In this document: positions 1 to 11,144 of the stretch, piece by piece | How the letters are laid out: every line of letters begins with the position of its first letter | Position numbering within the stretch: position 1 is the stretch's first letter | DNA from: Circinella minor | Lineage: Eukaryota > Mucoromycota > Mucoromycetes > Mucorales > Lichtheimiaceae | Length of the DNA: 64,000 nucleotides | Direction of reading: 5' to 3' | NCBI GenBank assembly: GCA_016758965.1 | Contig: JAEPRB010000083.1 | Coordinates: forward strand, 1-64,000 | Position numbers and translations under genes: made by a program | The notes under the pieces: generated by a model | Database searches by the model: none | What the model saw: only the letters and a program-made list of their open reading frames with translations | What the model was told of the DNA's origin: nothing

Positions 1-326
1 ACCAAAAGAAAAAAATGCCTACCACGAAAGCAGACCTAATGCCATCCACGAAGAATGACCAAAAAAAAAAAATGCCTACCACGAAAGCAGACCTAATGCC
101 ATCCACGAAGAATGACCAAAAGAAAAAAATGCCTACCACGAAAGCAGACCTAATGCCATCCACGAAGAATGACCAAAAGAAAAACAATGCCTACCACGAA
201 AGCAGACCTAATGCCATCCACGAAGAATGACCAAAAAAAAAAAAAGCCTACCACGAAAGCAGACCTAATGCCATCCACGAAGAATGACCAAAAAAAAAGA
301 ATGCCTACCACGAAAGCAGACCTAAT
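1..326 (+). repeat. 57-bp tandem repeat array, about six copies
   Basis: Near-identical units begin at about 15, 72, 129, 187, 244 and 301. Each contains the core CACGAAAGCAGACCTAATG followed by an A-rich run. The unit is a multiple of three, so an open frame of 19-residue repeats runs through the first copies. It is probably not a gene: the A-run length differs between copies and breaks the frame. The array touches the window edge, so its full length is unknown. Its core resembles the dispersed repeats at 22555-22865 and 59700-59940. Confidence 0.95.
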
Positions 327-482
327 TCCTGTGTAAAAAGCCGAAAGCAAGTCGGGGCTGCAAAATTGAAGCTGGGGTGGTGCCCGATTTTTCGTGGACC
401 TCATTGTTACCATTTGCGGCGTTTCAAAAAACGAAAAGCTTTCCAATCCGTTACCGATAACAATTTCTTTACTCCAAACAAT

Positions 483-1611
483 ATGCCCGACTCAGGTAAG
501 TGAAGAATAAATAACACTAGTCTGTCGCCTTGTTACACTAACACCCTCTTTCTTCACAAGTCTCTGTCCAAGACGAAATTTTGCTCTTTAAACTTGACCA
601 TCATCACCGTCCTGGATCCGATCTGATGAGTAAATGGGTTTTACTTGATCCTGCTGTAATAAATCTTATTGTTGAAACTGTTGTTGGTGTGTATTATTAA
701 TTTTTTTAATTTCATCAAGTGATTATAATATTAAGTATATGCAATTGAAATCTTTAGGACCAGAAGCTGTAGATGAATATTCCCCAGATAGAACTGAATG
801 GAAGACTGGAAAACGGCCAGATGTTGTTTATACTGCGAAAAAGTCAAAAAAACTCCCACCGATTGTCGTTGAAATTCAAAATGGAGTTGATGAACCGTTT
901 ATTTGTCGACTAACTCAATACTGCTTGAATGCTACAGCCGAACACTATTGGAAGCCAATTGCCGTTGTCTTTTGTATCCGTAGTACAAGTAATAGAGTAT
1001 TATCTAATGCTCATGCAAGCAAAAAAAATCAATTCATGCTTCGTGTACCATCGTATCCTTGGGCCAAAGACTGCTTTCTTTTGAACGGATACAGCATTAA
1101 ACAATTTATACACGAAAACAATTTACATCCACTGGTGGCTCTAACTTTATTTCCTACCGAGCAAAAGCAAACCTTACGGGATTGTCCGCGAAATAACGAT
1201 ACCACTATTCAAATGCTATATCGAATCGCAATGAATGCATCTGATACCCAAGGATCGGCGTTGAGTGAATTATCAAATGATTATAACGATGTTTGTAAAG
1301 AAAGTACTATGTATTTGAACGAAGTTCTCGAAGCCATGAAAAAAGAAGAATTTGATCAGGAATTACGAAAAAGATTAATAGATCGTGTGGATGAAGGATT
1401 AAAGGTGATTCAAGCATACTCCAAAAAGCATAAGTCTGGAAACAGCAAATCACCAGCATCAGTAACAGCATCATCTTCAACAGCGCCATCTTCAACAGCA
1501 TCTTCAGTAACAGCATCACCACCATCATTATTTCCAGTACCAGTACCAGTATTATTGGATCTATTAATTACATACGTATCGACATTGTCATCAACGATAA
1601 GCTTAATATGA
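483..1611 (+). CDS. putative PD-(D/E)XK nuclease-like protein
   Basis: Three exons are inferred: 483-495, 561-688 and 736-1611, with GT-AG introns of 65 and 47 bp; the frame closes across both junctions. The predicted protein is about 338 residues. After a short N-terminal part it has RPDVVY, an 11-residue basic loop, then IVVEIQ. An Asp followed by E-x-Q on a hydrophobic strand is the arrangement seen in PD-(D/E)XK nucleases of the Rpn/transposase-associated type. The middle is mixed helical and charged. The tail is a Ser/Thr/Ala/Pro low-complexity stretch ending in a hydrophobic segment. I recall this protein type as multi-copy in Mucorales genomes, but I could not search. The function is inferred from one motif only. 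It could instead be an uncharacterised mobile-element gene. The start is the ATG that joins in frame to the first good splice donor. Confidence 0.5.
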
Positions 1612-2682
1612 AAGGTGGTGGGCACTTATAGTATAAAGCAAGTGAGAATATTTGCAAAAAACAAGGGAGAAACTACGTACTTATTATACCTCTTTAACGT
1701 ATAAAACCTTTTGTTTTGCAATGAATTATATGTAAAATGCATTTATTCCCAAGTATAGAATATTAATGATACAAAGTAATGCAATACAAAGAGGTCGGTG
1801 CCGCCTATAAAATGATATCAATATAATGAAGCATATTTTAATTGTATGATACGTACACAAGTAATAATAATAATATATGTATAACTGATCCACCTTTGAT
1901 GTGATTATGAGGAGGTACGTAAAAAAAAAAAAAAGAAAGGAGGAATTGAGCCAAAAAATAAAATTAAGAGAAGAAAATAATCACATGGGGTCGAATGCAT
2001 CCCTGGATTTAATCTATAATTCTTTTTTTCTGCAAAAGGAGAAAAAGAATCACTGCAGTGTTTATCATATGGGGGGGACTAAGTATACCAGACTTTGAAC
2101 TTTATAGTTGACACTAAATAAGCAAGCTTCCAAACCCGGTATAATTTTTCCGGATTGATCATAGGGAAAATGACAACATCCTTTATCAAAAAAAACTTAA
2201 GAACCTTGGGTAGCGGTTTTTGGTGGAATTATACCATTTGGTACGTACGTACGATACTATGTGATAACCATGTTTATAAAATCATCAAGTGTTTACGTAT
2301 ATAATTTTTCTCGCAGAAGCAAATGCTGGTACTATACAGTAGTGCTTAAACAACCCTCCAAGTTTATATATATTATGTATAAGTATTTTAAGACACACTA
2401 GTACTGACTGTATATTTACATTGTACGTAACAAAAAAATAAATAAAACAAAAAAAAAACGAGTAATAAAAATACTAAAGTAGGAAGATGTTACGTAAAAA
2501 GAAAAAAAAATGAGAGAAACAATATGATAGTAATTATAATGGTAATGATAGTAGTATAGGAGAAGTGGCGGGCTGATAATGCTGGGAGGAGTAAGAAGGG
2601 GAGTAATGATAAAAAAAATTATGAAAGTATTATATCTTAATAGTATATTAAGTAGTATGATGGGTATTTTAAATAGTTATAA
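1612..2682. other. intergenic, no gene seen
   Basis: AT-rich spacer between the nuclease-like gene and the convergent RhoGEF gene. It holds homopolymer A runs and a GTACGTACGTAC run near 2241. Open frames here are short and lack coding character. Confidence 0.6.
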
Positions 2683-5230
2683 TTATCTTGGTATTTTTTG
2701 TATATGGTCCATAGCTACAGTCAATCCAGTTAGCATTTTTAAGGCAACGTCCAATTCTGCAAACTGTGGATCATTACGATCTGTATGCTTTATTAAATCT
2801 ATTAAGTACGTATAATGTTTATTATTATTATATATATTGATATAATAAATATAAATCTACTATTGTAATACATGTATCAGTTTAAAAAGAAGCATTCTAT
2901 TTACCTTTGATTAACAGGCAGTAACGTGGTACACGTTGAAACGGTGCAATTAAATAATCTGAAATACCCATACGATTGGTATCTCTTCGAGTCAAAGATT
3001 CTTGTTCAATTTTTAAGAAAACTACATTATTACATGCCCGACGGATTAATTTACTATGTGCTTCATAATGAACAGCATATTTCAGAAATACCACCATTTC
3101 TTGTTCAAGCATTTGAAACATTCTACCAACGCGTATTAATGAATAAGAAGAGTTTGCTGATACTGATGATGAAGTTGATAACATTGAAGAGGAAGAAGTC
3201 ATTCGTTGATGATTACGATTTATCATACTACCTCCATGGTTAATATTGTTGTGGGGATGTCGGATGTCTTCAAAACACTGTACAATTTTTTCGGAAAGTT
3301 GGAGCATTTCTGGTAAATGTCGGAAAAGAACAGGAATATCACTTTCTTTTACTAACGAAGAAGGTTCTTGAGATGCAATAATCATGGGATGCATATATCG
3401 AGTCTGGATTAATTTTAATAGTCGATGGAATGATTTTTCGGTAGTATGGAGTTCATTAATGATGAATTTGCATAAAGTTCGGTCTTTATTTGTAAGCATT
3501 TGCTGGCGATGTTGTTGTCTTGATTCAATATTGGTGTGATAAATCTAAATGTTTGCATTAACATTTTTTAGTTTGTATAATTAAATGATATATATAAGGT
3601 TATTATTATTATTATTATGTACCTCATCAACGCTATTATCGGATACAAGTAACAGATTATTTACAGTTTCACGCCAAATAGAAATCGCCTTGATTTCTTT
3701 TTTATGTACACCACTACTGATAACGGCAAACATTGTTTGAGCTCGCGTTGGTTTCATTATCTTGGTACTACGGTCGATTGATAATGAAGATTTTAATAGT
3801 ACCATAGGTAATGTTGTGCGGCGGTTAGGTGGTTCAAAAGATGGGTATATGGAACTGCAAGATACGACCGGCGCTAGCGATTGTTTGTTGTTGTTGTCAC
3901 ACAACATGGTTGCGGCAGTATTATTGTTGTGGCTGCTACGCTTTCGTTGCTGCCTTTGTTGTTTTGGTGGCGGAGGTAGCGAAGTTGTATTTTCCTCTAA
4001 CGCCATGACAAAAGATGAACTACCATTTAACTTTGACAAAAATTTTGATTTGATAACGGGATGGTGATCTTGCTGCTGCTGCTGAAACTGAGTAGAATTA
4101 TTATTACTTGCTGTTAATGTTTGAACTGATGATGATGATGAGCTCGATGATGAGATGGATGATTGTCGAAAATGTAAACTTGTTGTTGTTACAGAGAGAG
4201 GTGAACTACGTTTCCATGGCGGCAATAATTCATCTGTTATTACGGAGGACGCTGTTATAGATGACGATGCCGCTGAAGATACTACAGTAGGTATTGCTCC
4301 ATCATCTTCTTCATTTTTTTCTTTGTTTTCGACTTCCTCTTCTTTTACATCCAATGAAGAGTATTGTTCATGTTGATAAAGATGTGGTTGTTGAGATAGA
4401 GGCCTCTTCTGTCGCTGTTGACAGGCTTGTAAAGACACGTTGTCATCTGATTGAGTGGAGGGTGGCGACTGCTGAGAACATGGACGCTGTTTTTGAGTAT
4501 GGTGCAATTTATCTTTATGTGGCCATGGTTTTGAAACTTCAATACAACGTTCTGTCTGTTGTTGTTGTTGTTTTCTTATCTGAACCTTTTTATTTCCTGC
4601 TTGAACTAGCAAATTTCGAGATGTCGCATGTCCATATTGGAAAGACTGTTCTCCCTTATTGCTTGTTGTCGAAGTAGTAGTGTTAGTGCTACTGTCTACT
4701 CGATCCCTCTTTTTTGTGGGTGGTATGTTGTGCGTCGCGTCAGAATGCTCTCTTTCTTCCTTTTTCTGCCTCTTTTTTATATTGACATTATTTATATTTG
4801 AGAATGGTTTTGTTGATGTTGCATTATTCGTTTTCTTGTTATTGTTATTGTTATTACTTTTTAGGGTCTTATTAGTGTTATTAATTGTTGTATTTACAGT
4901 ACTCGCGCCAACATTGGATGAACATCGAGGTCGATGTCGTGATACAGAAGCAATTAATGTCAATCGAACAGACCGTAAACGACTAATTTGCTGTTGTTGT
5001 TGTTGTTTAGAATTTGAAGGTTGAGAATTTGGGAGAGGAGGTGAAGGTGGCGGATATGATGTTGATAAAAAAGGTGTTGATTTTGTTGGTGAGATTGCTG
5101 TGGATGTTGTGTTGGATGGCTGTGCTAACCGTTTAAGAAACGATTGTCGTTTTTGTTGTTGTTTTGCTTTATTAGCAAGTATGGACGACGTTATTGTGGT
5201 AGTAGCTTTACTAGTGTCATTTTTTGACAT
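2683..5230 (-). CDS. RhoGEF (DH domain) protein, paralogue A
   Basis: Three exons on the minus strand: 5230-3623, 3544-2905 and 2798-2683. They sum to 2364 bp (787 residues). The first 540 residues are low complexity, rich in Ser, Thr, Asn and poly-Gln, with a conserved basic start (QKRQSFLKRLAQ). The C-terminal part is a Dbl-homology domain. It opens with the helix FIINELHTTEKSFHRLL and contains the third conserved region, DYLIAPFQRVPRYCLL. The protein stops soon after, at HIQKIPR. DH domains catalyse GDP/GTP exchange on Rho-family GTPases controlling actin and polarity. No PH domain follows, which is unusual because DH is normally paired with PH. The gene at 37469-39447 is a clear paralogue. 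The last intron sits at the same place in both (phase 1, in the LIK-DLIKH motif); this copy has one extra intron upstream of the DH domain. Confidence 0.88.
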
Positions 5231-6781
5231 GACTGCTTCCTTTTTCTATATTCAATTGTTATTCTTCTTTGTGTAATAAACAAATATACTATTATTATTA
5301 TTATTATTATTACTTTTGTATATATATATATATATATATATAATTATAAAAAGAGAAAGAAGAATGAAAGAAAGAGGAAGAGAAAAAAAACAGATAATAA
5401 GGTGAATAGAGTAATAAAAGGAAAAAAGGGGAAGAGGGATAAAGAGAAGGGATAGAGAATAAAAAGAAAAAGCACAAAGGGGAAGAAGGAAAAGCCATAA
5501 TCATATATCACCATCTCGTGGTAGTACAGTTGTCTATACACAAATCTAATGAACTAAATGCTGCACACCAGATTTCATTTGCACATATTATTCATCCATA
5601 AAGAATTTAACTTGGGGAACAGCAAATTTTTTTTTTGTACATGTCAATGAAGGGCTTATACTTTTTTTTTGGGGGGGGGGTGAGAGGGGCAGAGAGTATT
5701 AAAGAGAGAAGAAAATCGGGACAACAAACCCGAAACTTTAAAAAAAAATTGCTTGTTTGACATTACAGACATAATGCAGCGTTTGCTAAACTATTAATTT
5801 CAACATAATAAATTTATTACTCAACATAATAGCAACAATAGTTATATAGTCATAATAACAATGACAATAATAATATTTTGTTCAGATTATCATTTCATTT
5901 ATCTATTTTTTCAGGGGTAATAATAATAATAATAATAAAAAGAGGGACATATAATGTTAATAAATGCTGATCAAAAAAAAAAAAAAAAAAAAGGGATCAA
6001 TGTAGTTGGGGGGAGTGGATTCAATTTATACAGTAGTACGTAGGAGGTTAGGGGAGATAAAAAAAAAAAGGTTTTTATTTCTCAGACATACTGATACGTA
6101 CATACAGATAGATTGATTAACGATTGATGGATAGTACTGATTAGAAAGAATGATGATGTTATTAATTATTATTTTTTGTTGTTTACGATATTAATAATAT
6201 ATAATTTAAATATTAAATTTTAAAATAATAAACACGCACAGACAAACATATTATTTTATTTCTTATTTTGTGAGCTTATTAAACTATCGAAAAAGATTTT
6301 TTTTTAGCTTGAATTACATATTATTTGTTTTGCCACGAAAGAAAAAAAATTAAGGGGTCATTTTTTGTAGCTTGTGGCACTTTTATGGACAAATGGCGTT
6401 TTTCTTTTTGTCTATTTTCTTTTTTATTAAAATTGGATAAAGAATCCCGGGTTTTGTTGTTCTTTATCCTTGTTAAGTTATTACGTAAAAAAACAATGAA
6501 TCTTTTTTTTATATACTTGATTAGTTTTTTTTTTGGTAATACAAACCTCAAATTCTTAAAGAAGATCACTCATTAAATCATGTATAAATATCAAATACAT
6601 ACTATATACGTATCATTTTATTTATATTCTAGTACAAGCATAATAAAGAGGAAGAGTCAATCTTTTAATCAAATATTTCAAACATTATCGATAGTGTATA
6701 CTAGGAGTGTTTGTTGTTCAACAATTGATTTATAAAAAAAAATTAAAAGAAGATTTGGAAGCTATAAATGAAAAAGAGCTG
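5231..6781. other. intergenic, low-complexity
   Basis: Presumed 5' region of RhoGEF A, then A/T-rich spacer with poly-A, poly-T and poly-G runs and a pyrimidine-rich stretch at 5344-5500. No gene seen. Confidence 0.6.
5291..5342. repeat. microsatellites (ATT)n and (TA)n
   Basis: An ATT run at 5291-5312 is followed by a TA run at about 5319-5342, about 60 bp upstream of the RhoGEF A start codon. Confidence 0.95.
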
Positions 6782-8285
6782 AACAACACTCACGAGATCT
6801 TGGTTATAGATGGCATCCTTTAAAGTGCGCAATTCTTGAAACAACCAACAGTGTAGTGAATCAGCATCACCAACCACATACTTTATGTATAACCAGCCTA
6901 TTCCGACTACGTACCAAAACTTTTCAATATCTTGGTATACCATTTACAAGTAGTGGCATTGATATAGACCAGCTAGTAAATCAACGCTCTTCTAAAGCAA
7001 CAGGAAACATGGGTCCACTTCGTCAATTGGGCATTCGCCTATATGGCATTGGATTATGGCCAGCACTTCGGTCATACCGTACTTTTATACGGCCAGTACT
7101 AGAATACGGAATCGCCATAGCAGCTTTATCAACAAACCAACTCACTAAACTTGATAACGCCCAAAATGCTTGTATTAAATCACAAGGTTTCTAAACAGTC
7201 AGCAACAATTGTACCAATGGTTCTGGCAGACCTACCATCAATGAAAATACGTGCACGTACTTTACGGCTTAAGTTTGCATCCAGATTACCAACATTGCCA
7301 ACCTCTACTATGGCCAGATCAGCCGAGCTCTCTTTTCTCTGGGATAAACATCAACCAGATCAGCAATGGAGGAAAATTACTATCGACAATCCTCTCCATC
7401 AACTTTATAATACATTACGCAACAATCTCAACCCACCAAAATTTCCGGTCACCAAGGCTATCAATGAAAAACGTGAAGAATATATCTTCAGGAGGAATCG
7501 ACTCAAAACCATTAAATACATGCGAAATAAACGTATTATTGACCCAATTTTATATTTATCAGCTTTCTTAAAAGATCGACATCGACTTATTAAATGGCGC
7601 ATGCATTAGCTACCTTCCTATCCTCTTAAGAATTATCGGTGTGGCTACAAAGAAGCTAAACGGAAACATTACTCAACATGCCCTCTTTTAACAAATTTGC
7701 TCCCAGACGTTACAAATAAATACGGTGTATACTACCGCTTACATCCTCTATACAACCACTAGAATTCATAATCAACAACACACCTCCGAAATCTGAGATA
7801 GGTTTATCATCAGGAAAATGGAAAGCAGTCTGGCCTGCATTCATTCGCGTCCTACGAGAAATTGATATCCTTGGTCGCCCAAATGAAATTTTTGATGTGG
7901 ACGAGCCAGCACCAGATGAAGCTTTGGAATTACCCATAATCAACACAGCACAGAATGAACAGTGATCTCTACCCCCTATATACTAGCTTAGTCTCCACTA
8001 CATACACTACGTATACCGTTTTTTTTTCTTTTTTGTATTTTATTTTTTCCTCCCTTTCATTATTACACTATATATATTATATATATTAATTACCTTCGCA
8101 TAATTCATCTCGTCACTCTTCATCTCACACACCTACACAAGCATAACTTTTTTCCTTACTGGAATTTTTCAGTTATAGGCCCTCTCCTCTCTCTTCTCAT
8201 AATTATTTTTCTCAGCGTCCGTACCGCAAGGAAGCGACCATATGCCTAAAGGCGCCGGTCACTGATTCTTCCATTTAATAAATAT
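6782..8285 (+). mobile_element. degenerate non-LTR retrotransposon (LINE), 5'-truncated
   Basis: The fragment begins inside the reverse transcriptase, at a YRWHPLKCAILE-like segment, followed by QYLGIPFTSSGID and YRTFIRPVLEYG. These are typical of the palm/thumb region of LINE reverse transcriptases. A frameshift lies near 7190, where the QNACIKS segment continues in another frame. The C-terminal part runs from 7200 to about 7720. It has RLIKWRMH, then an in-frame TAG at 7607-7609, and a zinc-knuckle-like C, H, C set (RCGY, KHYSTC). A further frameshift leads into the tail up to about 7965. The 3' untranslated part ends near 8285 after CATATGCCTAAAGGCGCCGG. The endonuclease and catalytic YxDD parts are absent. 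This copy cannot move by itself. Confidence 0.85.
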
Positions 8286-9252
8286 AAATTTTAAACTACG
8301 TAAATGAAAAAGATTGACGACGAACTATATCGGAAAAGAAAATTCGATTTGATCATGAATAAATATTTTGTGATAGTGTGAACAATAATATTCTATCTCC
8401 AAGATATTTACTCAACAGAATATATAAAAACTTGTTATCTTCATTTCTTGTGTGATAAAATATGAAATGTTTTTCTTTTTAAACCTTTGTATTTGTAACA
8501 TAAAGACTGAATAAACGGAATCAAGATATATTAACTATATTGATACAATTAATGACGTTATTTTTTTCGATGCATTGTCGTCATTTTCTCCCCTATCAGT
8601 ATACTTACGTATAAACCAGTTATTACTGTCAGCTATTGTATACATTGTAATATATCACAACACAAAATTTAAAAGTGTACACACTACTACTGATACTACT
8701 ACTGCGAACAATGTATATTATTGTGTAAATTCAACCAACTTTTTAGTTATCTAAACTGTCTACTCATTTCTTTTTATTTAGCTATAATAGAAGATAAATA
8801 AACTTAATACTTGTTTATATAATAAATTACCTCTGCTTCATCTGATAAATAATAATAATATTATTATTATTATGAGATAGAGAAGAAAGGGTTATAAAAT
8901 GTGTTGTCTGATATATTAAGTTCTTTTGGCAACAACATTGAATAAATACAAAAAATGGTTATTTGCTTTCCAACCATTATAATTCTACTAACAACAACAA
9001 CGAATAAAATTTTTTTATATTTCTGCATAGTTTCAAATTATCCTTATTGACGTCAGTTACCAAGAAACGGAAGCTCCGGTCCGACCATCTGTGCTCCAAT
9101 GAGTGCACCTCTTTTAGGTTATTCCTTGACGACTATTTATAGTTTTCTTAATTTGTTAAACCTTCTTTCCCCTTTTTTTCATTTCTTCTTTAACAAACTA
9201 AAACCATATACTTGTTTTTTTTATACATAATAGAATTAGTAATAAAATATAA
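8286..9252. other. intergenic upstream of pfa4
   Basis: AT-rich spacer ending in the pyrimidine-rich leader of the palmitoyltransferase gene. It contains a CRE-like palindrome at 9048-9055. No gene seen. Confidence 0.6.
9048..9055. promoter_or_regulatory. CRE-like palindrome TGACGTCA
   Basis: A perfect 8-bp TGACGTCA lies about 200 bp upstream of the pfa4 start codon. This is the consensus for CREB/ATF-type bZIP factors. One 8-mer in an AT-rich promoter is only suggestive. Confidence 0.35.
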
Positions 9253-10981
9253 ATGCTTGATTCCATTCCTGGTCGAGTGTTTATAGTGGGTGTATCACTT
9301 TTGATCGCCACCATCGCTTACTCATCGCAAATATTTATTTTTTTACCTGCTATGGGATGGTGGTCCATTAAAGCTGCCAAATCGTTAATTCCATTCAATC
9401 TACTTGTTCTTATGATTTACTATAATTATTATTTGGCATGTACAACAGATCCTGGTCCAGTACCTCAAGGATGGGTAAAAGCTTTAATACATACAACATT
9501 GTTTAGGAATCAGAAAGAGAGAAGAACAATATATATTCACACAAGTTAATTTAATTATATTTTAGGAACCACCTTACTCGACCTTACAACCACAAGAAGG
9601 ATTATCAGCAACAGATACTGGAATTACTGGACCAAGATATTGTAAAACATGTAAAAATTATAAACCACCACGAACACATCATTGTCGTTATTGTCGTCGA
9701 TGTGTATTAAAAATGGATCACCATTGCCCGTGGATTGCTAATTGTGTCGGTCATGATAATTATCCACACTTTGTCCGATTCATTATTTATGTTGATATTG
9801 CATGTAGTTATGCACTTGGATTACTTATATGGCGAGTACGTGTTATTATGGATGAAATTCGACACTTTCGAGTAAGTTTTTTTTTTTTTTTTTTTGCTTT
9901 TTTTTGGGATTAAAATAAAAGACTATGAATATTTATTTTTAATTGACAACATTTTTTAGTTTCATGCAGAACCAACTACAACCGAAATTGTGTTTTTAGT
10001 ACTAAACTTTATATTGGCATTTGTGGTATTATTTTGTGTTGGTGTTTTAAGTGTATATCACATGTATTGTATGGCAAGAAATCAATCATCTGTGGAAAGT
10101 TGGGAACGTAGTAAAGTTAAGACACTTATCAAACGAGGCAAAATTATGCCGGTACGAAATTATTTCTATAGTCTTTATATAATTAATGATATAATGACTG
10201 AGACTTACATGTATAAATATATAAATAGATAAAATACCCTTTTGATATTGGATTTTATCGAAACATTTGTACCGTATTGGGTAATAACCCATTCTTATGG
10301 TTATGGCCTAAACGACCTACAAGTGATGGATTAGTGTTTCCTGTTCGATCAGGTACAGATCCACGCTTACCTTACTGTTGGCCACCACGTGATCCAGATG
10401 ATTTACGACCTTCTATTTTTTCAAAACGATATAAACGTCAACAAGATCGTGAAATAAGGAAAAATAGAAATCGATTGGTAAGACGAGATTCAGAAGGTTA
10501 TTTGGTGCGTGAAATTACATTAGAAGAACGTATGGGCATGTTCAATGAGTCAGAACAAAAGGAACAGATTGATGAGCAATATCAACAATACCCTGAGCAG
10601 GAACATTTGGAACAATTGGATGGCGATGAATGTGATGGACGATCCATTGATTCAGTAGAAGATTATTATGATTCTGGTAGTTGTGTTAGTGATGATGGTG
10701 AAGATACAGTTTCAAGACCAATTCATGATGATGAAGAATATCAAACGCGACAACAAAGACATTATCAAACTCGCTGGATGGAAAATAGTGTATTTGACTT
10801 GTCAGGTGGAGGAGATGAATATTATGGATCGGGTGGTTCATCATGGGAAAGTGAAGATGAAGATGATAATGTACCTTTAATGTCATTACAACAACTACGA
10901 CCAGAACAGCAACATACACCTACTCAGAATCATACAAACAATCATCTTCATGTACAGAATAAGGTTAAAAAGGAGGATTAA
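9253..10981 (+). CDS. pfa4: palmitoyltransferase, DHHC type (Pfa4)
   Basis: Four exons: 9253-9474, 9566-9871, 9960-10151 and 10229-10981, all joined in phase 0, giving 490 residues. Two N-terminal membrane segments are followed by the TTDPGPVP motif (about 64). A Cys-rich domain (100-150) then carries YCKTCKNYKPPRTHHC and the catalytic DHHC at 125-128. Two more membrane segments follow, then SSVE, the counterpart of the TTxE motif. A conserved block, FDIGFYRN-TVLGNNPFLW, is typical of the Pfa4 subfamily. The enzyme S-palmitoylates cysteines of membrane proteins at the ER; yeast Pfa4 acts on chitin synthase Chs3. The last 150 residues are acidic, Gln-rich and poorly conserved. The KH protein gene follows on the same strand after 163 bp. 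Confidence 0.93.
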
Positions 10982-11144
10982 TGACTATTCTTCTTTTTTT
11001 CCTATTTTAGTCTGAACTAAATAAATTCTTTGTTTCAGTCTAAACTCTCTCACTTTTTTTAAAACTTTTTCGTCATTCTTAATTTTCCTTGTATAAAACA
11101 CATTCAAACTTTTATTTTGCATCTTAAAAAATAAATACCACATA

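Noticed and set aside
15..230. 71-residue repetitive open frame
   Set aside because: It is the translation of a 57-bp tandem array whose A-run lengths vary between copies; no start context, splice sites or conserved protein.
3762..5024. Several plus-strand frames of 70-127 codons
   Set aside because: Antisense shadows of the Ser/Gln-rich first exon of RhoGEF A; their Val/Leu-rich composition is the complement of CAA/CAG runs.
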